Positions 7,614 through 15,789 of a DNA stretch of 16,319 bases are shown here, one piece after another; position 1 is the first letter of the stretch; every line of letters begins with the position of its first letter. This DNA is from Planctomycetota bacterium (GTDB lineage Bacteria; Planctomycetota; Phycisphaerae; WQYP01). Location: positions 1 to 16,319 of the forward strand of contig JAJZOA010000132.1 in the NCBI GenBank assembly GCA_021852225.1. Reading direction: 5' to 3'. A program made the translations under genes and the position numbers. A model generated the notes under the pieces. That model saw nothing but the letters and a program-made list of their open reading frames with translations. It did no database searches and was not told where the DNA came from.

Positions 7614-9038
7614 TTATAATCCGTGCTTTGCGAAATCCATTTCCAGTTGTTCCAGAGACCGATTTCTGGTTTCCGGGATAAACTTAAGAATAAACAGAAA
7701 CCCGGCCGCACATATTGCGGCATATAACCAGAAAGCGCCCACATTGCCCACAGCACCTTTAAGGAGGGGAAATGTCTGCGTCAATATAAAATCGGCAATC
7801 CAGAGTGCTGACACGGCAAGTGAAACCGCCGTGCCTCGAATCCGGTTGGGAAATATCTCGGAAATTAAAACCCAAGTGACCGGAGCCAAGGTCATAGCAT
7901 AACAGCCAATCGCGGCCATTACTAGAATCACAACCGGCCAGCCTTTCAGGTGTGCCAGAAAAGCCCACCCCAGCAGTGAATGCGTTACAAGCAGTCCACC
8001 GGCCCCCAGCAGCATCAGAAGGCGTCGGCCAATTTTGTCCACCAGACCAATTGCCACAAGCGTGAAAACAAGATTGACCAGTCCCGTGACCATTATTTCA
8101 AACAATACACCGGTGATGTGATAGCCTGCGGCCTGAAATATATCCTGAGCGTAAGAAAAAATAATATTAATCCCGCACCATTGCTGAAACACGGCCAGGA
8201 AAATGCCGATAAGCACAGGTCGTCGGAGGGCCTCGGACCAGAGCACGCCCAGATTCACTTTATCCCGGCTTGTGCCTTGGAAAGAACGTCGAATATCGGC
8301 CAGTTCGCTGGATGCATGTTGGCTTCCACCGATGCGTGTGAGTACCGCCGCGGCGCGCTCAAAATATCCCTTTTTGGCCAACCATCGCGGACTTTCCGGG
8401 ACCAGCAGGGAACCGATAAAAAACGCAACGGACGGAATGGCCACCGCGGTAAACATCCAGCGCCAGGCGAAGCGGCCATCCCAGGAGGCCGCTATTACCG
8501 CGGCTGTGGCGTGCGCCGGCAATGGTCGGGCAATGCGCCAGTTGACAATATCGGCCAAAAGAATTCCAAGGACAATTGTGAGTTGATTAACGGCCACCAG
8601 CCTGCCGCGCAAGCGTGCGGGCGCGATTTCCGCAATGTATAGCGGCGAAATATTGGAAGCGATTCCAATGGCCACTCCGCCGGCGAGCCTCCACACACTA
8701 AACCAGATAAAATGGGAAGCCCAGCCGGTCATGACAGACGACAGGGCAAACAGGAGAGCAGCAAGTATAAGCATTTTCTTGCGACCAAATGTGTCACTGG
8801 CCCACCCGGTGAAAAAGGCGCCCAGCATCGCGCCTAAAAGCGCGCATGACATTGCCCAGCCTATCGTATTGCCGTTGGTCAGCCGAAAGTATGGGACAAA
8901 AAACGGCTTTGCGCCGCTGATGACCACCCAGTCGTAGCCGAAAAGCAGGCCACCCAATGCGGCAATAAAGGCTGTCAAAATCAGGTAACCCAATCGCATG
9001 GCAACTGTATCTTCCGCGGATGATGTGGCGGTGTTCAT
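7614..9038 (-). CDS. Sugar porter family MFS permease
   Basis: This is a 474-residue, 12-helix sugar porter (TC 2.A.1.1 type) in the inner membrane, expected to import a monosaccharide or small sugar, usually with protons. Family motifs appear in order: GGLLFGYDWVVISGA in TM1 (29-43), GWASDTFGRKK in loop 2-3 (78-88), the R-LRGR motif after TM4 (YIAEIAPARLRGR, 134-146), PESPRWLAKKG before the central loop (214-224), QQWCGINIIFSYAQDIF in TM7 (285-301), VDKIGRR in loop 8-9 (333-339), APVTWVLISEIFPNRIRG in TM10 (385-402) and PETRNRSLEQLE at the C-terminus (455-466). The ATG at 9038 is preceded by AAGGAG 9 nt upstream and overlaps the TGA of the preceding gene as ATGA, so translational coupling is likely. 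The frame remains open 44 codons upstream, but that part only mirrors the preceding gene. The transported sugar cannot be read from the sequence. Confidence 0.95.
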   Translation of the reverse strand: MNTATSSAEDTVAMRLGYLILTAFIAALGGLLFGYDWVVISGAKPFFVPYFRLTNGNTIGWAMSCALLGAMLGAFFTGWASDTFGRKKMLILAALLFALSSVMTGWASHFIWFSVWRLAGGVAIGIASNISPLYIAEIAPARLRGRLVAVNQLTIVLGILLADIVNWRIARPLPAHATAAVIAASWDGRFAWRWMFTAVAIPSVAFFIGSLLVPESPRWLAKKGYFERAAAVLTRIGGSQHASSELADIRRSFQGTSRDKVNLGVLWSEALRRPVLIGIFLAVFQQWCGINIIFSYAQDIFQAAGYHITGVLFEIMVTGLVNLVFTLVAIGLVDKIGRRLLMLLGAGGLLVTHSLLGWAFLAHLKGWPVVILVMAAIGCYAMTLAPVTWVLISEIFPNRIRGTAVSLAVSALWIADFILTQTFPLLKGAVGNVGAFWLYAAICAAGFLFILKFIPETRNRSLEQLEMDFAKHGL

Positions 9039-12000
9039 CGTGTGATACTCCTTGTTTTCCTTGCGTTCCGGTCGGCACGTGTCTTGCGACGCCGCGTCGC
9101 TGGGGCGGCCTTGACGGTTGGGTGTCCGGCACCAGATTGGATCATCCCAAGCAATTGATCCGCCGGGCAATGGGCTGGGTCCCGCCGTAATATGTTCATC
9201 AGCAGGGTCGTTGCGGTGGCCGTCCGGCCAAGGCCAAAAGCCGCTTGCGCACGAAGAAACAAAGCCGCAGTCTTCTGTTCCTTTTTCAGATTGACCGGAA
9301 ACAACGACATACTGGAAAGTGACGTGGCAAAATAATCGATCTCTGCGGTTGAAAGTTCCAATTGCCTCGCGTACGCCTGCAACTGAAGCAGCAGCCGACG
9401 TGCTTGCGCGCCGCGATGAAGGGCCTGCAAAGCCAGCGCGCGGTAGAGAGTAAGTCCGGAAAATTCTCTGACGGCCATATCCTGAAAATCAACGGCGCGG
9501 CGGGCCGCCAATTGCATCCATCGCCGATATTCAGAATAATTGCTATGTGCATAGGATAATCCAAGATAGTAATATATCTGGCTTTTATTGGCCAGCGGAT
9601 GCGCCGCTTCACCCAGGTTGTTCGGCGGATGAAGCGCCGCTGTAAAATGCCGCCGTGCTTCCGGACACGCGCCATCGTGCAGGTATTGTTTCCCCAATGA
9701 CATGTGTGCGAGGATATATTGCTCCAGCACTTTTCCCTCACCACCTTCCCATGGCTGGAATATGCGTGTTTCCAGAATGCCCAGAGCCTGTGAATATCGC
9801 CCGGCCAGATTCAACAACGCGCAGAATTCAATGGTTAAATCATGGCGCTGTTCGACCTGCTCCTGATGCGCTTCCAGATATGCAAGGCGCTGATTCACGG
9901 GCACGCACAATCGGCGCTTCAGTTGGTCGGCTTCGTACACCAGGCGCGCATCCGATGGCGCCGCCCGCTGCGCGATATGATATGCCGCCAGAGCTTTATA
10001 CGGCCTGTGGCTCACATTGTGGTAACCAATCGCCAAATTGCGGTAAAGCACAGAATAGGCAACACCTTTGCGGCGGGCCATTTCCCAGTGACGAATCGCT
10101 TCGGTGTGGCGGCGTCGGTCGTAAAGCCAATTGCCCAATAGATAATGCGCCAGACCATCCTTGGAATTCAAGTCGATGGCGGATTGTAATATCCGCTGAT
10201 CCGCAAGGCGTGCCGGAAAGCAGTAATCCGGTGATGTGCCAGATGCGCTTAGAAATTCTTTCCGGGCCTGCGGATGGCGTCCTGCCATCAGATGGAAATA
10301 GCCACGGTAATAGTGCAGCAGGGGGGCCGTTCCGCGACTGATCTGACCGGAGGTTTGGCGAAGGCAGTCAATGGCGTCATCCCATAAACCCGACTGCGCG
10401 AATTCCAGCGACAAATCCATTTGTTGCTGCGTGTCAAGAAATTGTCTGCGGCCAAGCAGGTAATTGCATCCTGTATCCAGCGGATCCAGGTGATGTGTTG
10501 CTTCAAGCAGTTCCTGCATCTGGGGGATTCGACCAAGTTTTGCAAGCATGACAGCCTTAAGCGTTCTTGCGGCCAGATGTTCCACGTTTACCCGCAAGCA
10601 TCTTTCCAGATGATCCAGTGCTATTTCCCAGTTGCCACGAGTGGCTTCATGCTGTGCCAACGCGTAAAACGCCGGAGATTGCCAGGCATGGTTCCAGGTT
10701 GCCTTATAGAAATGATCCGCAGCTTCTTCATCCTTTCCCTGCCATCTTAGCGCCACGGCCGCGTTATAAAACACATCCCCTTCAGACGGGTTGGCATTGA
10801 ATCTGGTAAGCGCGGAAATGGCGGCGCTGAAATGTTTCGTGGCGGCGGCAAATTCTCCCCGTGCAGTGTGCCAGACACCCATCGCCTGATGGCAGCGGTA
10901 ATCGGCGGGTTCGCGTTTTAGTGCCTCACGCCAATAATCCGCCCCGCTGCGTGTCGCATGGCGAATTTGTTCCAGATGCACCCCGGTTAAATACAAGTCC
11001 TGAAGCGTTGCGGTGGCCTTTGGCGATGGCGGTGCGGCAGCGGGTCGCGGCGGTCTGTCCTTGCGATTCTGTTCGGGAACCAGTTCCACAAGCATCGCGC
11101 CATTGGCGTCACGCACTCTGATTGTCAAATCGTCGCTGTCTATTTGCCTGGGTATCATTATTTCTTTTATCCATGGCGACGCTGGTGTGGCCATGACATT
11201 TTGTCGAACGATTGTGCGGTTCTTTAAGGCTATGTGAACATCCATCAATTGATCATGCTTTGTGACGGCAATGCCGACGCGCAGTGCGCCGGCGAGCGGC
11301 GAAATGCCGATAGCGGCGCTGGTGGTTGCCGCGACAGCAGGACCAATTTTCTGGATCGGATACCAATATTGACTGAAGGTTCTTGTTTCACCTGGCACTA
11401 GGAAGGAAAAATCAGGCTGATTATCCGTATATACGCCGGACATCAGTTCCAGATAGGGGCCATCCGTGTCGGTCAGGCTTCGATCCCATGCATAGCCAAA
11501 CGCATGATTACCCCAGGTCCATTGCTTTTTTCCCGGCGCAATATGATGGTTCGCTATGCAAACAAGCCCGGCCTGTTTGCGGTGGTCATATCCGCCGAAA
11601 AAATCCTGCCGTGATCCAATGGCCATATAACTGGTGGGTACCGGAATATTGCCGTACCAGCGTAAATCATTAGGTGGATAGGTTCCGGGCGGCACGAATT
11701 GCGTGGGGACTTCATTTCCTGGAACAGGATGTTCGCGGCGTTGTCCATAATTCACACCATAGTAATAAGCCCTGCACAGGGGATATTCACTTGTGGCCCG
11801 CCGCGCATGATCTGCCACCAAGTGCACATCACGCGGGAAAAAGGACTGATACAGTTCATGCGCGTGAACCGCGACGTTGGCCCACCAGAGAAAAGTTTGG
11901 GTTTGTTCAGAACGGTTATACAGCCTGACTTTCAGTTCCAGCACACTGGACCCCGGCCGCAAATGCACGCCATGCATTCCTTTCAGTCTTTGCAGCGGGT

Positions 12001-12490
12001 CGTGGTCAGACAGCCAAACGGTGCGCGAGCCATCGGCGTGCTCTTCTATGTTCCAGTGCACGGGCATAAAAGTCGCGGGCCGATGGTGCTGTGGCCAGTT
12101 AAATTCCACGCCTCCGGAAACCCAAGGCCCCGCGAGGCCGACCAGCGCGGGTTTGATGACATTTTGCCGATAGAAAAAATCGTAGCCATTGGTTTTATCC
12201 AATCCCACATGAATCCGTCCGCCGAGTTCGGGAAGTATCATCACGCGCATAAATTCATTTTCCAGATGTACAGCCTGCCAGGAGCGTTCATGAGGAGTCG
12301 TCGAAACCGCGTCAATAACCGGCAATGGATATACCCGCCCGCTGCTTCCCTGATAGACCCTTGCTTCCAGAAACATTGGATTTCTGTCTGGATTGACCGG
12401 TTCATATGTGGCTATATTGACGGCCTCATTCCAGGCCTTCACGCTGCCCGTCTGGTGGACAGGAGGTGCTGGCAACTTCAATTGATACAT
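9035..12490 (-). CDS. DUF5107 domain and tetratricopeptide-repeat protein
   Basis: This is a 1151-residue protein with no signal peptide, so probably cytoplasmic. Residues about 38-385 match the DUF5107 pattern: LENEFMRVMILPELGGRIHV (76-95), a YDFFYRQNVIKPALVGLAGP stretch (103-122), WVSGGVEFNWPQHH (123-136), FFGGYDHRKQAGL (297-309), PGKKQWTWGNHAFGYAW (319-335) and LTDTDGPYLELMSGVYTDNQ (339-358). This resembles the aldose-1-epimerase/galactose mutarotase-like beta-supersandwich found in carbohydrate-active enzymes. A Pro/Ala linker (478-492) leads to a long alpha-helical region (about 510-1120) of degenerate TPR units such as GVWHTARGEFAAATKHFSAA and YLLGNWLYDRRRHTEAIRHW. The end is a strongly basic tail (1133-1151). 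GGAG lies 8 nt before the ATG. It heads an operon with a sugar permease and a XylR regulator, which points to sugar metabolism. To my knowledge the family's activity is not established, so I assign no reaction. Confidence 0.92.
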   Translation of the reverse strand: MYQLKLPAPPVHQTGSVKAWNEAVNIATYEPVNPDRNPMFLEARVYQGSSGRVYPLPVIDAVSTTPHERSWQAVHLENEFMRVMILPELGGRIHVGLDKTNGYDFFYRQNVIKPALVGLAGPWVSGGVEFNWPQHHRPATFMPVHWNIEEHADGSRTVWLSDHDPLQRLKGMHGVHLRPGSSVLELKVRLYNRSEQTQTFLWWANVAVHAHELYQSFFPRDVHLVADHARRATSEYPLCRAYYYGVNYGQRREHPVPGNEVPTQFVPPGTYPPNDLRWYGNIPVPTSYMAIGSRQDFFGGYDHRKQAGLVCIANHHIAPGKKQWTWGNHAFGYAWDRSLTDTDGPYLELMSGVYTDNQPDFSFLVPGETRTFSQYWYPIQKIGPAVAATTSAAIGISPLAGALRVGIAVTKHDQLMDVHIALKNRTIVRQNVMATPASPWIKEIMIPRQIDSDDLTIRVRDANGAMLVELVPEQNRKDRPPRPAAAPPSPKATATLQDLYLTGVHLEQIRHATRSGADYWREALKREPADYRCHQAMGVWHTARGEFAAATKHFSAAISALTRFNANPSEGDVFYNAAVALRWQGKDEEAADHFYKATWNHAWQSPAFYALAQHEATRGNWEIALDHLERCLRVNVEHLAARTLKAVMLAKLGRIPQMQELLEATHHLDPLDTGCNYLLGRRQFLDTQQQMDLSLEFAQSGLWDDAIDCLRQTSGQISRGTAPLLHYYRGYFHLMAGRHPQARKEFLSASGTSPDYCFPARLADQRILQSAIDLNSKDGLAHYLLGNWLYDRRRHTEAIRHWEMARRKGVAYSVLYRNLAIGYHNVSHRPYKALAAYHIAQRAAPSDARLVYEADQLKRRLCVPVNQRLAYLEAHQEQVEQRHDLTIEFCALLNLAGRYSQALGILETRIFQPWEGGEGKVLEQYILAHMSLGKQYLHDGACPEARRHFTAALHPPNNLGEAAHPLANKSQIYYYLGLSYAHSNYSEYRRWMQLAARRAVDFQDMAVREFSGLTLYRALALQALHRGAQARRLLLQLQAYARQLELSTAEIDYFATSLSSMSLFPVNLKKEQKTAALFLRAQAAFGLGRTATATTLLMNILRRDPAHCPADQLLGMIQSGAGHPTVKAAPATRRRKTRADRNARKTRSITR
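9048..9053 (-). promoter_or_regulatory. Ribosome binding site of the permease inside the DUF5107 gene
   Basis: AAGGAG on the minus strand lies 9 nt before the permease ATG (9038) and within the last codons of the DUF5107-TPR gene. It supports the ATGA-overlap start over the longer open frame. Confidence 0.75.
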
Positions 12491-12524
12491 GCGGATGGCT
12501 CCAATTGAATCTATGGTTTTAGCG

Positions 12525-12568
12525 GATGAAAATCACCGCGGGTCACTCCAGGGCGTGATTTTAGCATC
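12525..12568. promoter_or_regulatory. Inverted repeat, candidate operator of the sugar operon
   Basis: GATGAAAATCAC (12525-12536) and GTGATTTTAGCATC (12555-12568) form an inverted repeat. The core AAAATCAC/GTGATTTT is perfect with an 18-bp centre, and the outer GATG/CATC pairs allow a 2-nt offset. TTTTAGC also occurs as a direct repeat at 12517-12523 and 12559-12565. On the minus strand the right arm contains TAAAAT (12563-12558), a possible -10 box for the operon, so a bound regulator would cover the promoter. Spacing and position suit the dimeric AraC or XylR-type regulators encoded here, but binding is inferred. Confidence 0.45.
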
Positions 12569-12624
12569 GTCGCAGTGTGCAATATGCCCCGGCTGCAATT
12601 TTGTCGCAATTGACGATAATGCGA

Positions 12625-12651
12625 TTGATATGGACGATCTGATGGTATAAT
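12625..12651 (+). promoter_or_regulatory. Promoter of the divergent AraC-family gene, apparently leaderless
   Basis: TTGATA (12625-12630), a 15-bp spacer and a perfect TATAAT (12646-12651) precede the ATG at 12659 by only 7 nt. Transcription would start at or next to the A of the ATG. No Shine-Dalgarno sequence is present, consistent with a leaderless mRNA. The 15-bp spacer is shorter than the ideal 17. Confidence 0.55.
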
Positions 12652-12658
12652 AAATCGA

Positions 12659-13603
12659 ATGCATACGACAGATCCGACCGCCGCCGAGCCATCAAGCCCA
12701 TCCGAACTCCGGGTCGCTTCGCGCCGCCACGGTTTTGCCCAGCAGCGCATGATTGTCCTGCCGGGCCCCCTGATCGAGCGGGCGTTGTCGCGCCATCTGC
12801 CACTGGGTATTGTGCCGACGGATGTGGGCTATTTCCCCCAGGCCGCCGGGCATCTGGTGAATCGCAGCCATGGCTCCAGGCAGCTGATCGTGATCTTTTG
12901 CGTACAGGGATTTGGCTGGGTGAAGCTTCACAATCCGGCCGGGTCGGCCATATCCGTCTCGCCGGGCCACGCCGTCTGTATTTTGCCGCATACGCCTCAT
13001 TCCTATGGCTCTGCACCGCGGAACCCATGGACGATTTACTGGTGTCATTTGACCGGCCCGGCGGTCGCCGGCATCTGCAGATCTGGCCCTTTTACCAAAG
13101 TGGCCCCACTTTTCAATGTGCCGGATGTTCCGGAAATGGCTCAATTGTTTGACAAATTGATTATGGATTTGCGGCAACTGTACAGGTCTGATCAGCTCAT
13201 TCTGCCTTCCGGTGTGGCGGCACACTTAATCAGTCTTTTGTGCGCCGGCGCGTTGCACATGGACCGGACTTCGCCAAAATCTTCGCAGCGCATTGAACAG
13301 TTGGCCCTTTCTTTAAGCGCCTGTACGGATCGCACTGTGACAATTTCGGAATTGGCTCACCGCGTGAATTTGTCCAATTCCCATTTTTGCGCACTGTTTC
13401 GGCGGGTCATAGGTGTGCCGCCCTTGGAATATTTCATTCGTCTAAAAATGCGCAAAGCCTGCCAACTGCTGCAAACGTCTGATTTGCCGGTGAAGGAAGT
13501 GGCTGCTCACGTGGCCTTTTCCGATCCACTGTATTTTTCTCGCCTGTTTCGCCGTATGTACGCGATGACCCCCACGCAATATCGCAAATTGCCAAGAGGC
13601 TAA
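12659..13603 (+). CDS. AraC-family transcriptional regulator (cupin sensor + double HTH)
   Basis: This is a 314-residue AraC-type regulator. Residues about 50-190 form the cupin-like sensor domain: VGYFPQAAGHLVNRSHGSRQ with the typical R-x-x-G-x-x-x-x-Q-x-I pattern, then GFGWVKL, SPGHAVCILPHTPHSY and PWTIYWCHLTG. The DNA-binding region (212-311) has both helix-turn-helix motifs: TISELAHRVNLSNSHFCALFRR and LPVKEVAAHVAFSDPLYFSRLFRRM, ending in the conserved MTPTQYRK. Members usually sense a sugar and activate nearby catabolic genes. The gene is divergent from the DUF5107-permease-XylR operon across a 168-bp shared control region, so local control of that operon is likely. No ribosome binding site precedes the ATG; the -10 box 7 nt upstream suggests leaderless translation. 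A downstream start would cut into the N-terminal region without gaining a better signal. Confidence 0.92.
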   Translation: MHTTDPTAAEPSSPSELRVASRRHGFAQQRMIVLPGPLIERALSRHLPLGIVPTDVGYFPQAAGHLVNRSHGSRQLIVIFCVQGFGWVKLHNPAGSAISVSPGHAVCILPHTPHSYGSAPRNPWTIYWCHLTGPAVAGICRSGPFTKVAPLFNVPDVPEMAQLFDKLIMDLRQLYRSDQLILPSGVAAHLISLLCAGALHMDRTSPKSSQRIEQLALSLSACTDRTVTISELAHRVNLSNSHFCALFRRVIGVPPLEYFIRLKMRKACQLLQTSDLPVKEVAAHVAFSDPLYFSRLFRRMYAMTPTQYRKLPRG

Positions 13604-13841
13604 ATTAAACCGCTGCATAAGTTGAAATATCAATACGCCACAAAAAATCGCCGCCCGCCGTCTGACGGGAAGAGCGTTGAAACCAGAAGCAATGTCGGAA
13701 TTGTGCACGCCAGCCCTTGTCCGGGGCGGACAGCGCCCGATGGTACAATGTCACATTGCCGACGGGCAGACAAGCCGTGGCGGCACGTTCCAAGAGATAT
13801 GATTTCGGCCGCTGGCGTGTAACGCAAATAAAATCCATGCG

Positions 13842-13855
13842 GCCCTCTAGCGGGC
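13842..13855 (-). terminator. Weak hairpin after the lipoprotein stop codon
   Basis: GCCC/GGGC arms (13842-13845 with 13852-13855) close a 6-nt loop immediately beyond the minus-strand TAA, and a T-rich segment (GGATTTTATTT) follows some 5-8 nt later. The stem is only 4 bp, so this is a weak candidate. The rest of 13604-13855 shows nothing I can assign. Confidence 0.25.
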
Positions 13856-15517
13856 TTATTTTGTCGATACGGTAAGATTTAAAAGCGGATTAAGCTGATT
13901 GGCTTTCTGAGCTTCCTGCGCCGCCACCTGCAGATATTTGGTTTTCAGCGCCGGGTCCGCGGTCACTTCCGCAAGGGCGATATTCGCCTGGAAATTTATC
14001 GCAGGCGCCAGCCATTTCACCGGCGATCGGCCGGAAGGTCCGGAAGCCAGCGCCTGACCAACATCCATGGTGGCGTGGTTCAGCGCGCCGGTGGCTGCGG
14101 TGGTGCAGGCCTGCATTTGTGCCGCCGTCGGGGCGGCAACAGGCGATTGCTGGTTAATCAGCGGAAAAATGGAATCGCCAGTGCTCGCACACAACGCCTG
14201 CAGTTGCAGTACCTGAAGTTTCAATTGGCTGACGGTCGCGGCTGTAATGGAAGCTGCCGCCGCCTGTATATTATAAAGCGACTGCAAGCTGCGGTTTTCA
14301 TTGGCCAGAATCAGCGGGTCGTTGGGGCGAAGTCCATGTGCGGCAAGCTGGCTGGCATAGGTGGAATTTTTGCTTTGCTCAAAGGCCGCCTGTTTCAGGT
14401 CCTGCCGCGATTCATTACATAACGTCAGGGCCGCGTCCGCCTGATGCAGGGCGACTTTAAGCTGGGAAGTTACCGCGGCATACTGGTCCATTACCGTGGG
14501 CACGCCAGAATGCGCTGCCGAACCGGAAATAATTGCCTTGGCACCCGCTTGAATGGCGGCCATGCGTTGGAGTGCGCTGGCGGCCACGTGGGCGGCAACA
14601 TGACGTGCCGCGGCCAGTTCCTTGGCGTGGCGGATTGCGGCATCAGCCTGCATGGACGCCAGATTGGCGCGATCCATATCCTGACTTAACCGGGATTTCA
14701 GAATTTCAACCTTCGCGGCATATTTGGCCATCTGATTCAGCTTGGCCATCGCCTGTTTGTATTGATCCAGCGATTGAGTGCCGGTTGTATTGTGCGATTC
14801 GGCTACCAGTGCCATGCCGGCAGCGCTGAAACGGTCGCGAAGGGCGACATTGGCGGCCACCAGCTTTTTGGCTGCGGCCACGCGCTTTTCGGCGGCCGCA
14901 AGATGCCTCTCCGCGGCGCGCCGGGCTTGCAAGGCGGTCCGCAGCGCGGCCTTGTGCATAATGGCGTAGGCTTTGTATTGCGTCCGCAAATCGGCAATTT
15001 TAAGCCGATCCGAATTCAGCAATGCTGAATCCTGACTAATCAGGTTGAGCCGGGATGTCAGTTCCGCCAGGGCCGCGCTTAACCGATTGATGCGATGTTG
15101 CGCTTCCAGCAATTCAACTTGGCCTTTCTGGCCTTCCAGCAAACTCTTAAAATTGTGACGCAGGCCACTTTGCCCGATGGCCGTGGCAAGCATTGCCGAG
15201 GCGTGACGCAGATCGCGCATCACAGATCGGGGGGCCAGATAAGATTTTGGATTCTGTTTGGCCCGTAGCTGGGCCGATCGAAGTTCGGTGCTGGAAAGCG
15301 TCGAATGAATGGCTACTGGAAAAGGCGTGGCGGGCCGGTAATCACCAGCGCTCACCATCAGTCCCGCCGCGTTTTGACTGGTGTAAATGGCTCTGGAATC
15401 CGCTTTGCCGGAGCTTGAATCGCCACAGCCCGCCAGTCCGGCGGTAGCCGCGGCCAGCGCCGCGCAGGCCAGCAGCCGCAGAGGCCGGCGCCAGAGCGAC
15501 GGTGTTGCGGCCACCAT
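13856..15517 (-). CDS. Putative lipoprotein with long alanine-rich coiled-coil region, function unknown
   Basis: This is a 553-residue protein that I do not recognise. From the ATG at 15517 it has a classic lipoprotein signal: WRRPLR, a hydrophobic Leu/Ala core and the lipobox LAGC with Cys31 as the predicted lipidated residue, followed by a flexible GDSSSGKADS linker. Most of the mature chain is predicted helical and rich in Ala, Gln, Leu and Lys. Heptad-like segments occur at about 130-230 (EAQHRINRLSAALAELTSRL and AERHLAAAEKRVAAAKKLVA) and 255-325, suggesting an elongated coiled coil in the periplasm or on the membrane. AAGGGA lies 6 nt upstream of the chosen start. Longer in-frame starts at 15574 (AGGAG 8 nt upstream) and 15649 also have acceptable sites but would put 19-44 extra residues before the signal peptide. 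The gene appears monocistronic; the product could have an envelope or efflux-adaptor-like structural role, which is speculative. Confidence 0.75.
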   Translation of the reverse strand: MVAATPSLWRRPLRLLACAALAAATAGLAGCGDSSSGKADSRAIYTSQNAAGLMVSAGDYRPATPFPVAIHSTLSSTELRSAQLRAKQNPKSYLAPRSVMRDLRHASAMLATAIGQSGLRHNFKSLLEGQKGQVELLEAQHRINRLSAALAELTSRLNLISQDSALLNSDRLKIADLRTQYKAYAIMHKAALRTALQARRAAERHLAAAEKRVAAAKKLVAANVALRDRFSAAGMALVAESHNTTGTQSLDQYKQAMAKLNQMAKYAAKVEILKSRLSQDMDRANLASMQADAAIRHAKELAAARHVAAHVAASALQRMAAIQAGAKAIISGSAAHSGVPTVMDQYAAVTSQLKVALHQADAALTLCNESRQDLKQAAFEQSKNSTYASQLAAHGLRPNDPLILANENRSLQSLYNIQAAAASITAATVSQLKLQVLQLQALCASTGDSIFPLINQQSPVAAPTAAQMQACTTAATGALNHATMDVGQALASGPSGRSPVKWLAPAINFQANIALAEVTADPALKTKYLQVAAQEAQKANQLNPLLNLTVSTK

Positions 15518-15789
15518 CGGAAATCCCTTATCAACCGACGAAACAAGGGTTGCTGTCGCTGAACGTTTATGCATCGCGGGCGCTCCTGCCAAAGTTGTCC
15601 CGACAATCCGCCGAGAATCATCGTTGTATGTACCACCACGGGCCGCCATCGTCAACCCTTTCCGTCCTCCCGGTCGTCGATTGGGCCTTTTCCGGATCGC
15701 CAGACTTTACCGGACGAATGGGCCTTGGCCGGTTGCCGCCGGCATGGGCCGCCTGATAAAGCCATGCCGCCTCAATTACGCCCCGGAGT

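Noticed and set aside
9039..9170. 44-codon N-terminal extension of the sugar permease.
   Set aside because: It overlaps the end of the DUF5107-TPR gene in another frame. The ATG at 9038 has a good ribosome binding site and begins just before the first transmembrane helix, as is normal for sugar porters.
11699..12508. 269-codon plus-strand frame.
   Set aside because: It is antisense to the strongly conserved DUF5107 domain and arises from the codon bias of that gene.
12606..12628. Imperfect direct repeats GCAATTGA (12606-12613) and GCGATTGA (12621-12628) as AraC half-sites.
   Set aside because: The 15-bp period is shorter than typical for AraC-type tandem sites and the match is short, so it is not stronger than chance in this AT-rich promoter.
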